Part shown: piece by piece, positions 8,284 to 16,093 of the stretch | Numbering within the stretch: position 1 is the first letter of the stretch | How the letters are laid out: the number at the start of each line of letters is the position of its first letter | Source of the DNA: Bacillota bacterium | GTDB taxonomy: Bacteria; Bacillota; Clostridia; Christensenellales; Aristaeellaceae | Direction: 5' to 3' | DNA: 57,694 bases | Assembly: GCA_023425025.1 (NCBI GenBank) | Contig: JAFADG010000017.1 | Coordinates: forward strand, 1 to 57,694 | The notes under the pieces: model-generated | What the model saw: only the letters and a program-made list of their open reading frames with translations | Databases searched by the model: none | What the model was told of the DNA's origin: nothing | Position numbers and translations under genes: made by a program

Positions 8284-8332
8284 GAAAAATGCTGCGCGCC
8301 GTCCAAGCATCCCTTGCTTGGGCGGCGCGCAG
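8284..8332 (-). terminator. Terminator after the small 72-residue gene (minus strand)
   Basis: Long stem CTGCGCGCCG-CCCAAGCA / TGCTTGG-CGGCGCGCAG read on the minus strand, followed by CATTTTT. It is 28 bases downstream of the small gene's stop. Confidence 0.75.
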
Positions 8333-8359
8333 GCTATTCTCCTTCCGGAGACAGCATTT

Positions 8360-8578
8360 TTATTGTTCTTCGGGATAATTGCTGCTGTCGTCGTACATGC
8401 CCCGGTACTTGCCAAGCAGCTCCGTCATGCTGCGGTTGGCAACGGATATCAGATCCTCTTGCGTGTCTATTTCCGCAGCCCGGCGGTCCACCGCGGCCCT
8501 CACCGAAGTGTGCAGGGAATGGTAGTATTCCGCTGCCCGGTTGTTTGTCTCAATCAAACGGCCAAGTCCTGTCTGCAT
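8360..8578 (-). CDS. Small helical protein of unknown function (72 residues)
   Basis: Begins at an ATG with a textbook AAGGAGGGGACGAGC upstream, and ends just before a strong terminator, so it is very likely a real gene. The sequence is hydrophilic and mostly helical (RLIETNNRAAEYYHSLHTSV, then DTQEDLISVANRSMTELLGKYRGMYDD) with no Cys and no membrane segment. I do not recognise the family. It is a single-gene unit on the minus strand next to the membrane protein at 8724. Confidence 0.6.
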   Translation of the reverse strand: MQTGLGRLIETNNRAAEYYHSLHTSVRAAVDRRAAEIDTQEDLISVANRSMTELLGKYRGMYDDSSNYPEEQ

Positions 8579-8723
8579 GCTCGTCCCCTCCTTGGTACAA
8601 GTGTGCCCAGCACGGGAAAAAGCATGCCGCGAGAAAATTGTCCGATACATTTTGCATGAAAAAAGCGCGGCGGACGCCGCGCTCAGCGTGCCGAAAAAGG
8701 GACGATTGCCGCTTTGCGGCTAT

Positions 8724-9767
8724 TCAGGATTCCGATGCCGGCGGGGGCGCCGCCACGATGCCGCGGGTTGTGTGGACGACCGAGGCGACAGCGCCGGCCA
8801 CCAGCGTGATGTAAAAGGTAAAAAGCCGCCACAAAAGCAGTGCGGGGAAAATTCTGCCCGTGGGGAAAATATCCTTCAAATAGATCATAAAGCCGCCCTC
8901 CTGCGCGCCGGAAGCGCCGGGCAGGGGGGTGTAGGAGGCGCTGACGTACAGAAGCAGCGACATGGTGAGCACCTTCAGCAGGGGCGTGCCGGTGATGCCC
9001 AGCGCGCGATAGACGAACAGCGTGACCATCATCAGGGAAAGGACCTGGAGCGAATTGATCAAAAACTGCACCAGCAGTTCACCGGGCCGCTTGCGGATGA
9101 GCATCACGCTGGAATGGAAGGTGGCCAGTATGCCCTCCCACTTGGTTTCAGATTGGGCCGGATCTTTGCAGATGTGCATAAGGGTTCCAATTTTGATAAA
9201 CAGACGGATGAAGAAACGGACCATCCGCTTGTTGATCGCCATCAGCAGCAAAAGGCCGATGGAGAAGAAATTGAAGATGTATCCGGCGATCAAAAATACC
9301 GTGGCGCCCTGCAGCTGCTCCTGCACAAAGCCGGGGAAACAGGCCCAGGCGATGCCGCCCAGCACAAGCACCATGGTTTGAAAGCAGAAGAACTTGACCG
9401 TAAGCACCGAGGAACCGACGCCGATGGGCACATCGCGCTTTTTCATGTAGTAGACCTGCATGGGCTGGCCGCCGCTGGAGCCGGGGGTAATATTGGAATA
9501 GTACAGGCCGATGAGCGCCACGAACATGACATACCTGAATTTCAGCGGATAGCCCTGCTTGTGCAAAAAGTGCGCCAGGGATATGCCCTCAAACAGAACA
9601 AAGCAGGCCCAGGCGCCCAGACAGGCCAAAAGCCACCAGGGAGATATGTTGGAAAACGCCTGGCCGATATTCTTCAATTCATTGTTGTTGATGCCAATGA
9701 CCAGTATCAACAGCAAGGTGCCTAAAATGAAGGCAATGTTCAAATACTTTTTTGTGGAAGCTTTCAT
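8724..9767 (-). CDS. YbhN/AglD-family integral membrane protein (lysyl-PG synthase TM-region type)
   Basis: 347 residues with about 7-8 membrane helices. The conserved core resembles the flippase-like domain that occurs alone in YbhN/AglD proteins and fused in MprF: NITPGSSGGQPMQVYYMKKR followed by SSVLTVKFFCFQ, and near the end SYTPLPGASGAQEGGFMIYL. The aminoacyl-transferase domain of MprF is absent. A lipid-handling or flipping role is the family guess. It starts with MKASTKKYLNIAFILGTLLLI at an ATG with a GGGGG-rich site. It is divergent from the DUF1538 gene and not in an obvious operon. Confidence 0.75.
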   Translation of the reverse strand: MKASTKKYLNIAFILGTLLLILVIGINNNELKNIGQAFSNISPWWLLACLGAWACFVLFEGISLAHFLHKQGYPLKFRYVMFVALIGLYYSNITPGSSGGQPMQVYYMKKRDVPIGVGSSVLTVKFFCFQTMVLVLGGIAWACFPGFVQEQLQGATVFLIAGYIFNFFSIGLLLLMAINKRMVRFFIRLFIKIGTLMHICKDPAQSETKWEGILATFHSSVMLIRKRPGELLVQFLINSLQVLSLMMVTLFVYRALGITGTPLLKVLTMSLLLYVSASYTPLPGASGAQEGGFMIYLKDIFPTGRIFPALLLWRLFTFYITLVAGAVASVVHTTRGIVAAPPPASES

Positions 9768-10033
9768 CGATCCCCCTGTGAGTGGTTTTGGCCATCATGC
9801 AACGTTGAGTATACCATATGTTGCCGGAACAGGCAAGGCTGAGCATTTATTGCGGAAGATGGACAGGCCTGAGGGAAAATGGCAAAAAAATGAACGAAAA
9901 AGATTATGATATCAGGGTTGTCATTTTGCCGATATCATGTTATGCTCGAACAAACGGTATCCTTTTTCCGCCTGATGCCAAAAGAAAAGCGATGTGTACA
10001 AAAGCAGCGCTTTCGACGAAAGGAGGACACGCG
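9768..10033. other. Divergent intergenic region before the DUF1538 gene
   Basis: About 266 bases, AT-richer than its flanks, presumably holding the promoters of the two divergent membrane-protein genes. The open frame of the DUF1538 gene extends back through it, but those codons lack family similarity and the good ribosome site is at its right end. I did not find a promoter with both hexamers near consensus. Confidence 0.3.
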
Positions 10034-11563
10034 TTGCGTAAAAAACTGGCATTGAAAGTACGTGAATCTCTCTCCTCGGTCCTTCCCATTACCGGTATCG
10101 TATTGCTGCTGACCTTCACCATTGCCCCCGTTTCTGTGGGTGTGATGGGTTTATTTCTGGTGGGCGCGGTGATGCTGATCCTTGGCATGGGATTTTTCAC
10201 GTTGGGCGCCGACATGGCCATGATGCCCATGGGCACGCACATGGGCGCCTATCTGACCAAGCGCCGCAGGCTGATCCTGCTGGTTTTTTCCTCCCTCCTG
10301 ATGGGTGTGCTGATCACGGTGGCGGAACCTGATTTGAGCGTTCTGGCCAGGCAGGTGCCTGCCGTGCCGGACGCGGTGATCATCGGCGCGGTGGCGCTGG
10401 GCGTGGGCCTTTTTTTAGCGGTAGCGACAGCGCGGATTGTTTTTCAGGTTTCACTGCGCGTGCTGCTGATTGTCTTTTACATTGTCGTGTTCGCCCTGGC
10501 GGCCCTGGCCAATCCTGATTATCTGGCGGTGGCCTTTGACTCGGGCGGCGTGACCACAGGCCCCATCACGGTGCCTTTTATTCTGGCATTGGGTATTGGC
10601 GTGGCCGGCGTCGGCGTGGGCAAAAACACCCAGGACGACTCCTTCGGCTTGGTTGCCATCTGCTCCGTTGGGCCGATCCTGGCGGTTACGCTGACGGGCT
10701 TGTTTTATCCGGCTCAGCCGGAAGCCGTGCTGGCGGACCTTATGGCGGACCCGGCGACAACGGTCGACATCCTGCGATTGTTCGGCGAGGCGCTGCCCCA
10801 TTATTTCTTTGATGTTGCCATTGCCTTAAGCCCCATCGTGGCGGTCTTCCTCTTCTTCCAGTGGCGGTTTTTAAAGCTGCCCAAGAGCCAGCTGGCCCGC
10901 ATCGGGGTGGGCGTATTGTATACGTACCTGGGGTTGGTGATATTTTTGACGGGTGTGAATGTGGGCTTTATGCCGGCCGGCAACCTGCTGGGCAGCCAGA
11001 TCGCCCAAATGCCCTTCAAATGGATTCTTGTTCCCCTGGGCATGATCATCGGCTACTTTATCGTGTCGGCGGAGCCGGCGGTGCACGTGCTCAACGAGCA
11101 GGTGGAGGAATTAACCGGCGGCGCCATCTCCAAAAAGGCCATGATGGGCAGCTTGGCCGCGGGTATGGCGACTTCCGTGGGCTTGTCCATGGTCCGGGCC
11201 ATGACCGGCCTGAGCATTTGGGTTTTCCTGGTGCCGGGATACCTGATCGCCTTGACCCTTTCCTTCTTTGTGCCCCGCATTTTCACGGCCATCGCCTTTG
11301 ACTCCGGCGGCGTTGCTTCCGGCCCCATGACGGCAACCTTTCTTTTGCCCTTTGCCATGGGTGTCACCACCGCCGTTGGTGGAAATATACTGAAGGATGC
11401 CTTTGGCACGGTCGCCATGGTGGCCATGACGCCGCTGATTACCATCCAGGTGCTGGGTCTCATCTACGCCATCAAAACCCGGCGGGACGAACGGGCTGTC
11501 AAGCAGGAGCAGGAGGCCCGGGCCGAAGAACCGCCGGAAACCGAAGAAATTATCGAACTGTAG
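10034..11563 (+). CDS. DUF1538 duplicated integral membrane protein
   Basis: About 509 residues starting at TTG 10034, chosen because AGGAGGACACGCG sits directly before it; upstream in-frame ATGs lack such a site. The protein is two homologous halves, each with about 6-7 helices. Both halves carry the same signature: VAFDSGGVTTGPITVPFILALGIG in the first and IAFDSGGVASGPMTATFLLPFAMG in the second, plus GxxxxxxDAFGxVA and LGADMAMMPMG / SAEPAVHVLNEQV. This internal duplication and the DSGG motifs fit the DUF1538 family, thought to be transporters of unknown substrate. The C-terminal tail is charged and cytoplasmic (ETEEIIEL). A PII-like gene follows by 36 bases, probably in the same transcript. 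Confidence 0.82.
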   Translation: MRKKLALKVRESLSSVLPITGIVLLLTFTIAPVSVGVMGLFLVGAVMLILGMGFFTLGADMAMMPMGTHMGAYLTKRRRLILLVFSSLLMGVLITVAEPDLSVLARQVPAVPDAVIIGAVALGVGLFLAVATARIVFQVSLRVLLIVFYIVVFALAALANPDYLAVAFDSGGVTTGPITVPFILALGIGVAGVGVGKNTQDDSFGLVAICSVGPILAVTLTGLFYPAQPEAVLADLMADPATTVDILRLFGEALPHYFFDVAIALSPIVAVFLFFQWRFLKLPKSQLARIGVGVLYTYLGLVIFLTGVNVGFMPAGNLLGSQIAQMPFKWILVPLGMIIGYFIVSAEPAVHVLNEQVEELTGGAISKKAMMGSLAAGMATSVGLSMVRAMTGLSIWVFLVPGYLIALTLSFFVPRIFTAIAFDSGGVASGPMTATFLLPFAMGVTTAVGGNILKDAFGTVAMVAMTPLITIQVLGLIYAIKTRRDERAVKQEQEARAEEPPETEEIIEL

Positions 11564-11599
11564 CTGCGTTTGACGCATTGATTATAAGGGGGAAAAATC

Positions 11600-12382
11600 A
11601 TGGATGCAAAGCAAGCCTGCACGCCGCTCGATGGGGCTTGTGCCGTGAAACAGGGTCCGTCTGTGCAATTAAAGCTGCTGGTGACCATTGTTGACCGGGG
11701 AAAAGGGCAGAATGTGGCTGACCTGCTGAAAAAAGAGGGTTTGCTTTTCCACACGATTATGCTGGGCAGGGGAACGGCCCGAAAGGCGATTTTAACGTAC
11801 CTGGGCCTTGGCGAAACGGAAAAGGACATCGTGATCAGCGCCATCCGGACGGATGTAGGAATACGGACGCTGCGAAAGCTGATGAACGCCATGCGCTTGG
11901 ATGCGCCTGGACGCGGCATCGCGTTTACCGTTGCCATCGGCAGCGTCGGCGGCATAAAGACGCTGGAATACCTCAAGGGCATAGAGCCACAGAATAAAGA
12001 AGATAGAGAAGCGGCTTCCAAATATGAGGTGAATGATATGGACAACCATGAACATAGTCTGGTTATTACGATCGTCAACCGGGGTTTTTCCGATCAGGTG
12101 GTGGCAGCGGCCGCTAAGGCTGGGGCCCGGGGCGGCACGGTTTTGCATGCCCGCGGCGCAGGCCGCGAGGAAGCGGAAAAATTCTTTGGAATCACCATCC
12201 AGCCGGAAAAGGAAGTTGTGCTGATCCTGGTGAAAAGGGAGCAGAAGCAGGCCGTGATGCAGGAAATCTGCAAGGAAGCGGGTCTTTCCACCCCCGGCCA
12301 CGGCTTCTCCATTTCCCTCCCGGTGGAGGATGTGCTGGGCGTTGCCCCAATGATCATGGAAGAGCTGGGCGAAGACGAGTAA
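11600..12382 (+). CDS. Tandem PII-like signalling protein, partner of the DUF1538 protein
   Basis: 260 residues made of two PII-like (GlnB-type ferredoxin fold) units: residues ~18-115 (LKLLVTIVDRGKGQNVADLL, then FHTIMLGRGTA) and ~150-250 (SLVITIVNRGFSDQVVAAA, then GGTVLHARGAG). Each ends with the same PGRGIAF / TPGHGFSI strand. Ordinary PII proteins are ~110 residues, so this is a fusion or duplication. The GlnB Tyr-51 uridylylation context is not evident. By analogy with GlnK and AmtB, it may gate the upstream membrane protein in response to a nucleotide; that is inference. The start has AAGGGGGAAAAATC just before the ATG. Confidence 0.75.
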   Translation: MDAKQACTPLDGACAVKQGPSVQLKLLVTIVDRGKGQNVADLLKKEGLLFHTIMLGRGTARKAILTYLGLGETEKDIVISAIRTDVGIRTLRKLMNAMRLDAPGRGIAFTVAIGSVGGIKTLEYLKGIEPQNKEDREAASKYEVNDMDNHEHSLVITIVNRGFSDQVVAAAAKAGARGGTVLHARGAGREEAEKFFGITIQPEKEVVLILVKREQKQAVMQEICKEAGLSTPGHGFSISLPVEDVLGVAPMIMEELGEDE

Positions 12383-12429
12383 CAGTCTTCCGCCGATAAA
12401 AAATAATTGAAAAAGCATTCATATGACTA

Positions 12430-12459
12430 TTGACACATATGAGCAATCGCGCATATAAT
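12430..12459 (+). promoter_or_regulatory. Promoter of the metal-transporting ATPase gene
   Basis: TTGACA (12430-12435) and TATAAT (12454-12459) with an 18-base spacer. Both hexamers are perfect. The spacer and the sequence after the -10 are occupied by the operator arms described separately. Confidence 0.85.
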
Positions 12460-12482
12460 AAATGTGAGCGATTGCTCATATG
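12436..12482. promoter_or_regulatory. Long palindromic metalloregulator operator
   Basis: Perfect 15-base inverted repeat CATATGAGCAATCGC (12436-12450) and GCGATTGCTCATATG (12468-12482) flanking the -10 box. Each arm region also contains an ArsR/SmtB-like site on its own: TGAGC-AATC-GCGCA and TGAGC-GATT-GCTCA, with flanking ATAT. Two dimer sites for a Zn/Cd-sensing ArsR-family repressor is the simplest reading. Confidence 0.7.
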
Positions 12483-12523
12483 TTGTTTTCAAAATACAGG
12501 CCGGATGGAAAGGCGGAAGACCT

Positions 12524-14662
12524 ATGGTCAAGAGCTATCGGCTGAAGGATCTGGATTGCGCCAACTGCGCCGCGAAAATCGGCCGCGCGGTGACGCAGCT
12601 GCCGGGGGTAAGCGGTGCGCAGGTACAGTTTGCGTTTGAACGGCTGACGGTGGAGTTTGCGGGGGAACCGGGCGCGCATATGGACGCGCGGATCAGGGAT
12701 ATTGTAAGCAGCATCGAGCCGGATACGCAGGTGCTCGACTGGCAGGAGCAAACGGCCTTAAGCGCGCTGGAAGAGGAAAGCGAAAAGCGCGGGGAATTCA
12801 AACTGGCGTTTTTATCCGTAGGCATTGCCGTATTGTTATTGGCGGCGGGCATTTTGTTGGAAAACATTTGGGTGGGCTTCAAGACATTTTTCACGGTTGC
12901 GGCGTACCTGATTTCCGGCTTCCCTGTGATCCGCGCGGCGTATTTCCGCTTGAGAAGCGGGCAGGCGCTGGATGAAACGCTGCTGATGACCATTGCCACC
13001 CTGGGCGCCTGGGCGCTGAATGAGGGCGCGGAGGCCACGGCGGTGATGCTGTTTTACCGCGTCGGCGAAACGCTGCAGGATATGGCGGTTTTAAAGGGCC
13101 GCTCCGACATACGCGCGTTATCGAAGCTGGTCAGCGACACGGCCCACGTGGTTTTGAATGAGGTGGTGGATATGCCCACCGCCGCCGTGCAGCCGGGGGA
13201 TATTCTGGAGGTGCGCACCGGCGAGCGCATTCCGGTGGACGGGGAGATCACCCAGGGAACAAGCGCGCTGGATATGTCGGCGCTGACCGGCGAGTCGGCC
13301 CCCGTTAGCTGTGCGCCGGGTGACAAGGTTCTGTCCGGCAGCCTGAACGCCGGTCCCATGATCCGCGTCCAATGCGAAAAGCCCGCGGCGGAAAGCACCG
13401 TTGCCCGCATCCTGCGCATGACGCGGGAGGAATCCGCAAGGAAGGCGGCGCCGGAGAGGTTCCTGGGCAGGTTTGCCGCCATATACACCCCGGCGGTGGT
13501 GGCGGCGGCCGCGCTGATCTTTGTTCTGCCTCCCTTGTTTGGCCTGGGCAGCTTTCCCGAGTGGGGCTACCGGGCGCTGCTGCTGCTGATGATCAGCTGC
13601 CCCTGCGCCCTGGTTCTGTCCGTGCCGCTGGGCTACGTGGCCGGCATGGGCGACAGCGCCCGCCGCGGACTGCTTGTTAAGGGCGGCGCGGTGCTGGAAG
13701 CCCTGGCGAAGGTGGACGCTTTGGCCCTGGATAAAACAGGCACGCTGACGGAAGGCGTGTTCCGGCTTCAGGAAGTGCACGCCGCCAAGGGCGTCACGGA
13801 GGATGCGCTGCTTTCCGCCGCCATTTTCGCCGAAAGCCGGGCCCAGCACCCGCTGGCCCGCAGCATCGTGCAGTCACAAAAGGCTGCAAAATGGCTGGAG
13901 AAGAACGCGCTGCCGGCGGAGGTGACCGAATACCACGAGATCCCCGGCAAGGGCGTGAAGGTGAAAATGGAGAACCGGGAAATCCTGTGCGGCAGCGCTT
14001 CGCTGCTTGCGGAGGAAGGGATCGTCATCGCGGCCGGCCATGAGGACGACCAGGTGCATACGGCGGAGGATAACAAATATCTTGGCAGCTTCCGCTTGAG
14101 CGATGTCGTACGCCCGGAAGCGCAAAGCGTTTTATACAGCCTGAACAGGCTGGACATCGATAAGATTACCGTGCTGACGGGCGACGGCGAGCGGGGCGCC
14201 CGCACAGTGAAGGACCTTGCCGGCATCACGGATATCCATGCCGGGCTTCTGCCGGAGGGCAAGGTGAAAGCCGTGAAGGATATCACAGGCGGCGGGCGCA
14301 GGGTGGCCTTTGTGGGCGACGGCATCAACGACGCTCCGGTGCTGGCCGCGGCCCACGTGGGCATCGCCATGGGCGGCATCGGCAGCCAGGCCGCCATGGA
14401 AGCGGCGGACTGCGTATTGGCTGCGGGCACGCTGAACGCGCTGCCGGAGGGAATCGTAACCGCCAGGCGCACCGCCCGAATCATCCGCATCAATGTGGCC
14501 ATCGCCCTGTTTGTGAAGCTTTCGGTGATGGTGCTGGGCATTGCCGGAATCGCCAACATGTGGCTGGCGGTGATCGCGGACGTGGGCGTATCTCTCCTGT
14601 GCGTGCTTTTGACAGGCGTGATCCGCCTGGGTAGGCCGGTTAAAAGGGCAAGCATGTCATAA
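12524..14662 (+). CDS. cadA: P1B-type heavy-metal translocating ATPase (Zn/Cd/Pb class)
   Basis: 712 residues from ATG 12524 after GGCGGAAGACCT. N-terminal metal-binding HMA domain with CANC (residues ~11-14), then membrane pairs, the A-domain loop SALTGESAPVS, the transport-site motif SCPCALVLSVP, the phosphorylation motif DKTGTLTEG, the nucleotide-site HP in QHPLARS, and the hinge GDGINDAPVLAAAHVG. The CPC with downstream VKLSVMV...ADVGVSLL (Lys and Asp in the last helices) is the pattern of the Zn/Cd/Pb subclass rather than copper. It would export Zn(II), Cd(II) or Pb(II). It is monocistronic, ends at a terminator, and is controlled by a palindromic operator. No ArsR/CadC gene is adjacent. 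Confidence 0.93.
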   Translation: MVKSYRLKDLDCANCAAKIGRAVTQLPGVSGAQVQFAFERLTVEFAGEPGAHMDARIRDIVSSIEPDTQVLDWQEQTALSALEEESEKRGEFKLAFLSVGIAVLLLAAGILLENIWVGFKTFFTVAAYLISGFPVIRAAYFRLRSGQALDETLLMTIATLGAWALNEGAEATAVMLFYRVGETLQDMAVLKGRSDIRALSKLVSDTAHVVLNEVVDMPTAAVQPGDILEVRTGERIPVDGEITQGTSALDMSALTGESAPVSCAPGDKVLSGSLNAGPMIRVQCEKPAAESTVARILRMTREESARKAAPERFLGRFAAIYTPAVVAAAALIFVLPPLFGLGSFPEWGYRALLLLMISCPCALVLSVPLGYVAGMGDSARRGLLVKGGAVLEALAKVDALALDKTGTLTEGVFRLQEVHAAKGVTEDALLSAAIFAESRAQHPLARSIVQSQKAAKWLEKNALPAEVTEYHEIPGKGVKVKMENREILCGSASLLAEEGIVIAAGHEDDQVHTAEDNKYLGSFRLSDVVRPEAQSVLYSLNRLDIDKITVLTGDGERGARTVKDLAGITDIHAGLLPEGKVKAVKDITGGGRRVAFVGDGINDAPVLAAAHVGIAMGGIGSQAAMEAADCVLAAGTLNALPEGIVTARRTARIIRINVAIALFVKLSVMVLGIAGIANMWLAVIADVGVSLLCVLLTGVIRLGRPVKRASMS

Positions 14663-14682
14663 TGCATTTTAACAGTCATTCG

Positions 14683-14716
14683 CAAAGGTGGATCGGGAAA
14701 ACGATCCGCCTTTTTG
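14683..14716 (+). terminator. Terminator after the metal ATPase gene
   Basis: Stem AAAGGYGGATCG / CGATCCGCCTTT around a GGAAAA loop, followed by TTTTT. Confidence 0.88.
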
Positions 14717-14754
14717 CGTGAGGAATAAAATATCGGTCGAAAAGTAAAATATAG

Positions 14755-14783
14755 TTGACATAAAGTCTGGAATAGATTATACT
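14755..14783 (+). promoter_or_regulatory. Promoter of the XRE/membrane-protein pair
   Basis: TTGACA (14755-14760) and TATACT (14778-14783) with 17-base spacing, 33 bases before the regulator ATG. Confidence 0.82.
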
Positions 14784-14816
14784 TTGTTGGGGTGCTGAAA
14801 CAAGGGAGGCGGATTC

Positions 14817-15029
14817 ATGGGCAAGAACCTGCATTTGAAGGCGGCCAGAGCGGCAAAGGATATGTCGCAAAAGGACGTGGCGGAGGCCGTGGGCGTGACG
14901 AGGCAAACCATCAATGCCATTGAAAACGGAGAATACAACCCCACCATCCGCCTGTGCGTGGCGATTTGCAAGGTGCTGGGCAAGAGCCTGGATCAACTGT
15001 TCTGGGAGGAGGATCATCATGAGGTTTGA
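14817..15029 (+). CDS. Small XRE-family DNA-binding protein
   Basis: 70 residues, essentially a single helix-turn-helix domain: LKAARAAKDMSQKDVAEAVGVTRQTINAIENGEYNPTIRLCVAICKVLGKSLDQLFW. This matches the compact Cro/CI-like regulators typical of Firmicutes that are cotranscribed with a small membrane protein. The ATG follows GGGAGGCGGATTC. It overlaps the next gene by 11 bases, implying translational coupling. It probably binds its own promoter; the target set is unknown. Confidence 0.88.
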   Translation: MGKNLHLKAARAAKDMSQKDVAEAVGVTRQTINAIENGEYNPTIRLCVAICKVLGKSLDQLFWEEDHHEV

Positions 15030-15483
15030 AAAGCATTGTTTGGACGAGCGGCAGCGGGAATTCCGCAACAAGGTGGGGCATCAAAGCTTTATGCTGCTGC
15101 TGTATCTGATACTGATCGATACTGCGCTGCATGGGGCGGGAGTTACGTGGCTGCCCTATCCCGCGAACATGATGGCGCTGCTGACGGTGTGCGCCGGCAT
15201 CTATCAAACGCGGGTGATCCTGGGCGGCGCGTATCTTCGCCCGGGGGAGGAAACGGGCCTGAAGCGGGGCAAAACCGTTATCATTGCCGGGTTCGCCGTG
15301 ACGGCCGCGGCGATTGCGGCGGTGGTCCTTGCGCGCGGCAACCTTGTCCAGGCGGCGGAACCGGCGGGCGAAGACGGCAATTCCGCGTGGGTATTGCTGA
15401 TTATATCAGTGGTGAGCCTTGTGATCATGCTGCTGGCGGGCTTTGCAAGCCGCAGGCAGCGTACGGACCGGGACGGGGAATAA
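15019..15483 (+). CDS. Small membrane protein coupled to the XRE regulator
   Basis: 154 residues from ATG 15019, whose GGAGGAGGATC site lies inside the regulator's last codons. Four membrane segments are visible (LLLYLILIDTALHG; MMALLTVCAGIY; KTVIIAGFAVTAAAIAAVVL; WVLLIISVVSLVIMLLAGF), with charged ends (KHCLDERQREFRNK and RRQRTDRDGE). This organisation, a ~70-residue XRE protein followed by a 4-helix membrane protein, is common in Clostridia and Bacilli. The exact DUF number is not recalled. A role in sequestering the regulator at the membrane or sensing stress is inferred. A MITE-like copy begins at its stop codon. Confidence 0.7.
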   Translation: MRFEKHCLDERQREFRNKVGHQSFMLLLYLILIDTALHGAGVTWLPYPANMMALLTVCAGIYQTRVILGGAYLRPGEETGLKRGKTVIIAGFAVTAAAIAAVVLARGNLVQAAEPAGEDGNSAWVLLIISVVSLVIMLLAGFASRRQRTDRDGE

Positions 15484-15643
15484 TGCTAAATTCCAAACAT
15501 TATTTCGTCGTTGCGGCAGTATTTTTCGCGCAGGGCTGCGTCCCTCTCCGCTCAACGTAGCGCGGCGTTGTCTCGCTCCAACTCCTTGCCCTGCATCAAA
15601 AACTCCTCGCCGCTTTGGACGCAATAATGTTTTCTATTAGTGC
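15483..15643 (+). repeat. MITE-like 160-bp element, copy 2
   Basis: Same orientation as copy 1 and about 85-90% similar by eye. Left end ATGCTAAATTCCAAACATT, right end AATGTTTTCTATTAGTGC; the central palindrome is degraded (CGTAGCGCGGCGTTG). The element begins exactly at the stop codon of the preceding gene and ends 39 bases before the YciI gene. Confidence 0.8.
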
Positions 15644-15682
15644 AAAATCATCTGCCGCAACGCGTCGGGAGGGGGAGGAAAA

Positions 15683-15988
15683 TTGCAGTTTCTGTATGTG
15701 CTCAAACTCACACCACGGCTTGTTCAGCCGGAAAACTGGACGCAAGAGGACGAAGCGATTGTCGGGGAGCACTTCAATTATCTGAAAAAGCTGCTGGCGG
15801 AAGGGAAGCTGATCCTGGCCGGTAAAACCGACGGCATCGACGAAAAGACGTTCGGCGTCGTGGTGTTTGAGGCGGGCTCCCGGGAGGAGGCGGATGCCGT
15901 CATGCTGGGTGACCCGGCGGTTGCAAAGGGAGTCATGGCGGCGGAACTGTTCCCCTACCGTGTGGCGCTGCTGCGCGGCGGCCAATAG
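15683..15988 (+). CDS. YciI-family protein
   Basis: 101 residues with a TTG start directly after GGAGGGGGAGGAAAA. The YCII fold is recognisable: an opening strand FLYVLKLTPRL, HFNYLKKLLAEGKLILAGKT, then FGVVVFEAGSREEADAVMLGDPAVAKGVMAAELFPYRVAL. The usual His-Asp pair seen in characterised members appears as EHFNYLK and GDPAV. YciI proteins are small dimeric enzymes or binding proteins of mostly unknown role, some with dehydrochlorinase-like chemistry. It stands alone between the repeat and the CHAP gene. Confidence 0.82.
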   Translation: MQFLYVLKLTPRLVQPENWTQEDEAIVGEHFNYLKKLLAEGKLILAGKTDGIDEKTFGVVVFEAGSREEADAVMLGDPAVAKGVMAAELFPYRVALLRGGQ

Positions 15989-16093
15989 AAAAGGGTGTTT
16001 GCGCAATTGCAAAACCTTTCGATAAAACCCATTTTCTTGCTCATTTTCCCCTGTTGTATGGTATACTCATGGGGAACAACGGAGGGAACATAT

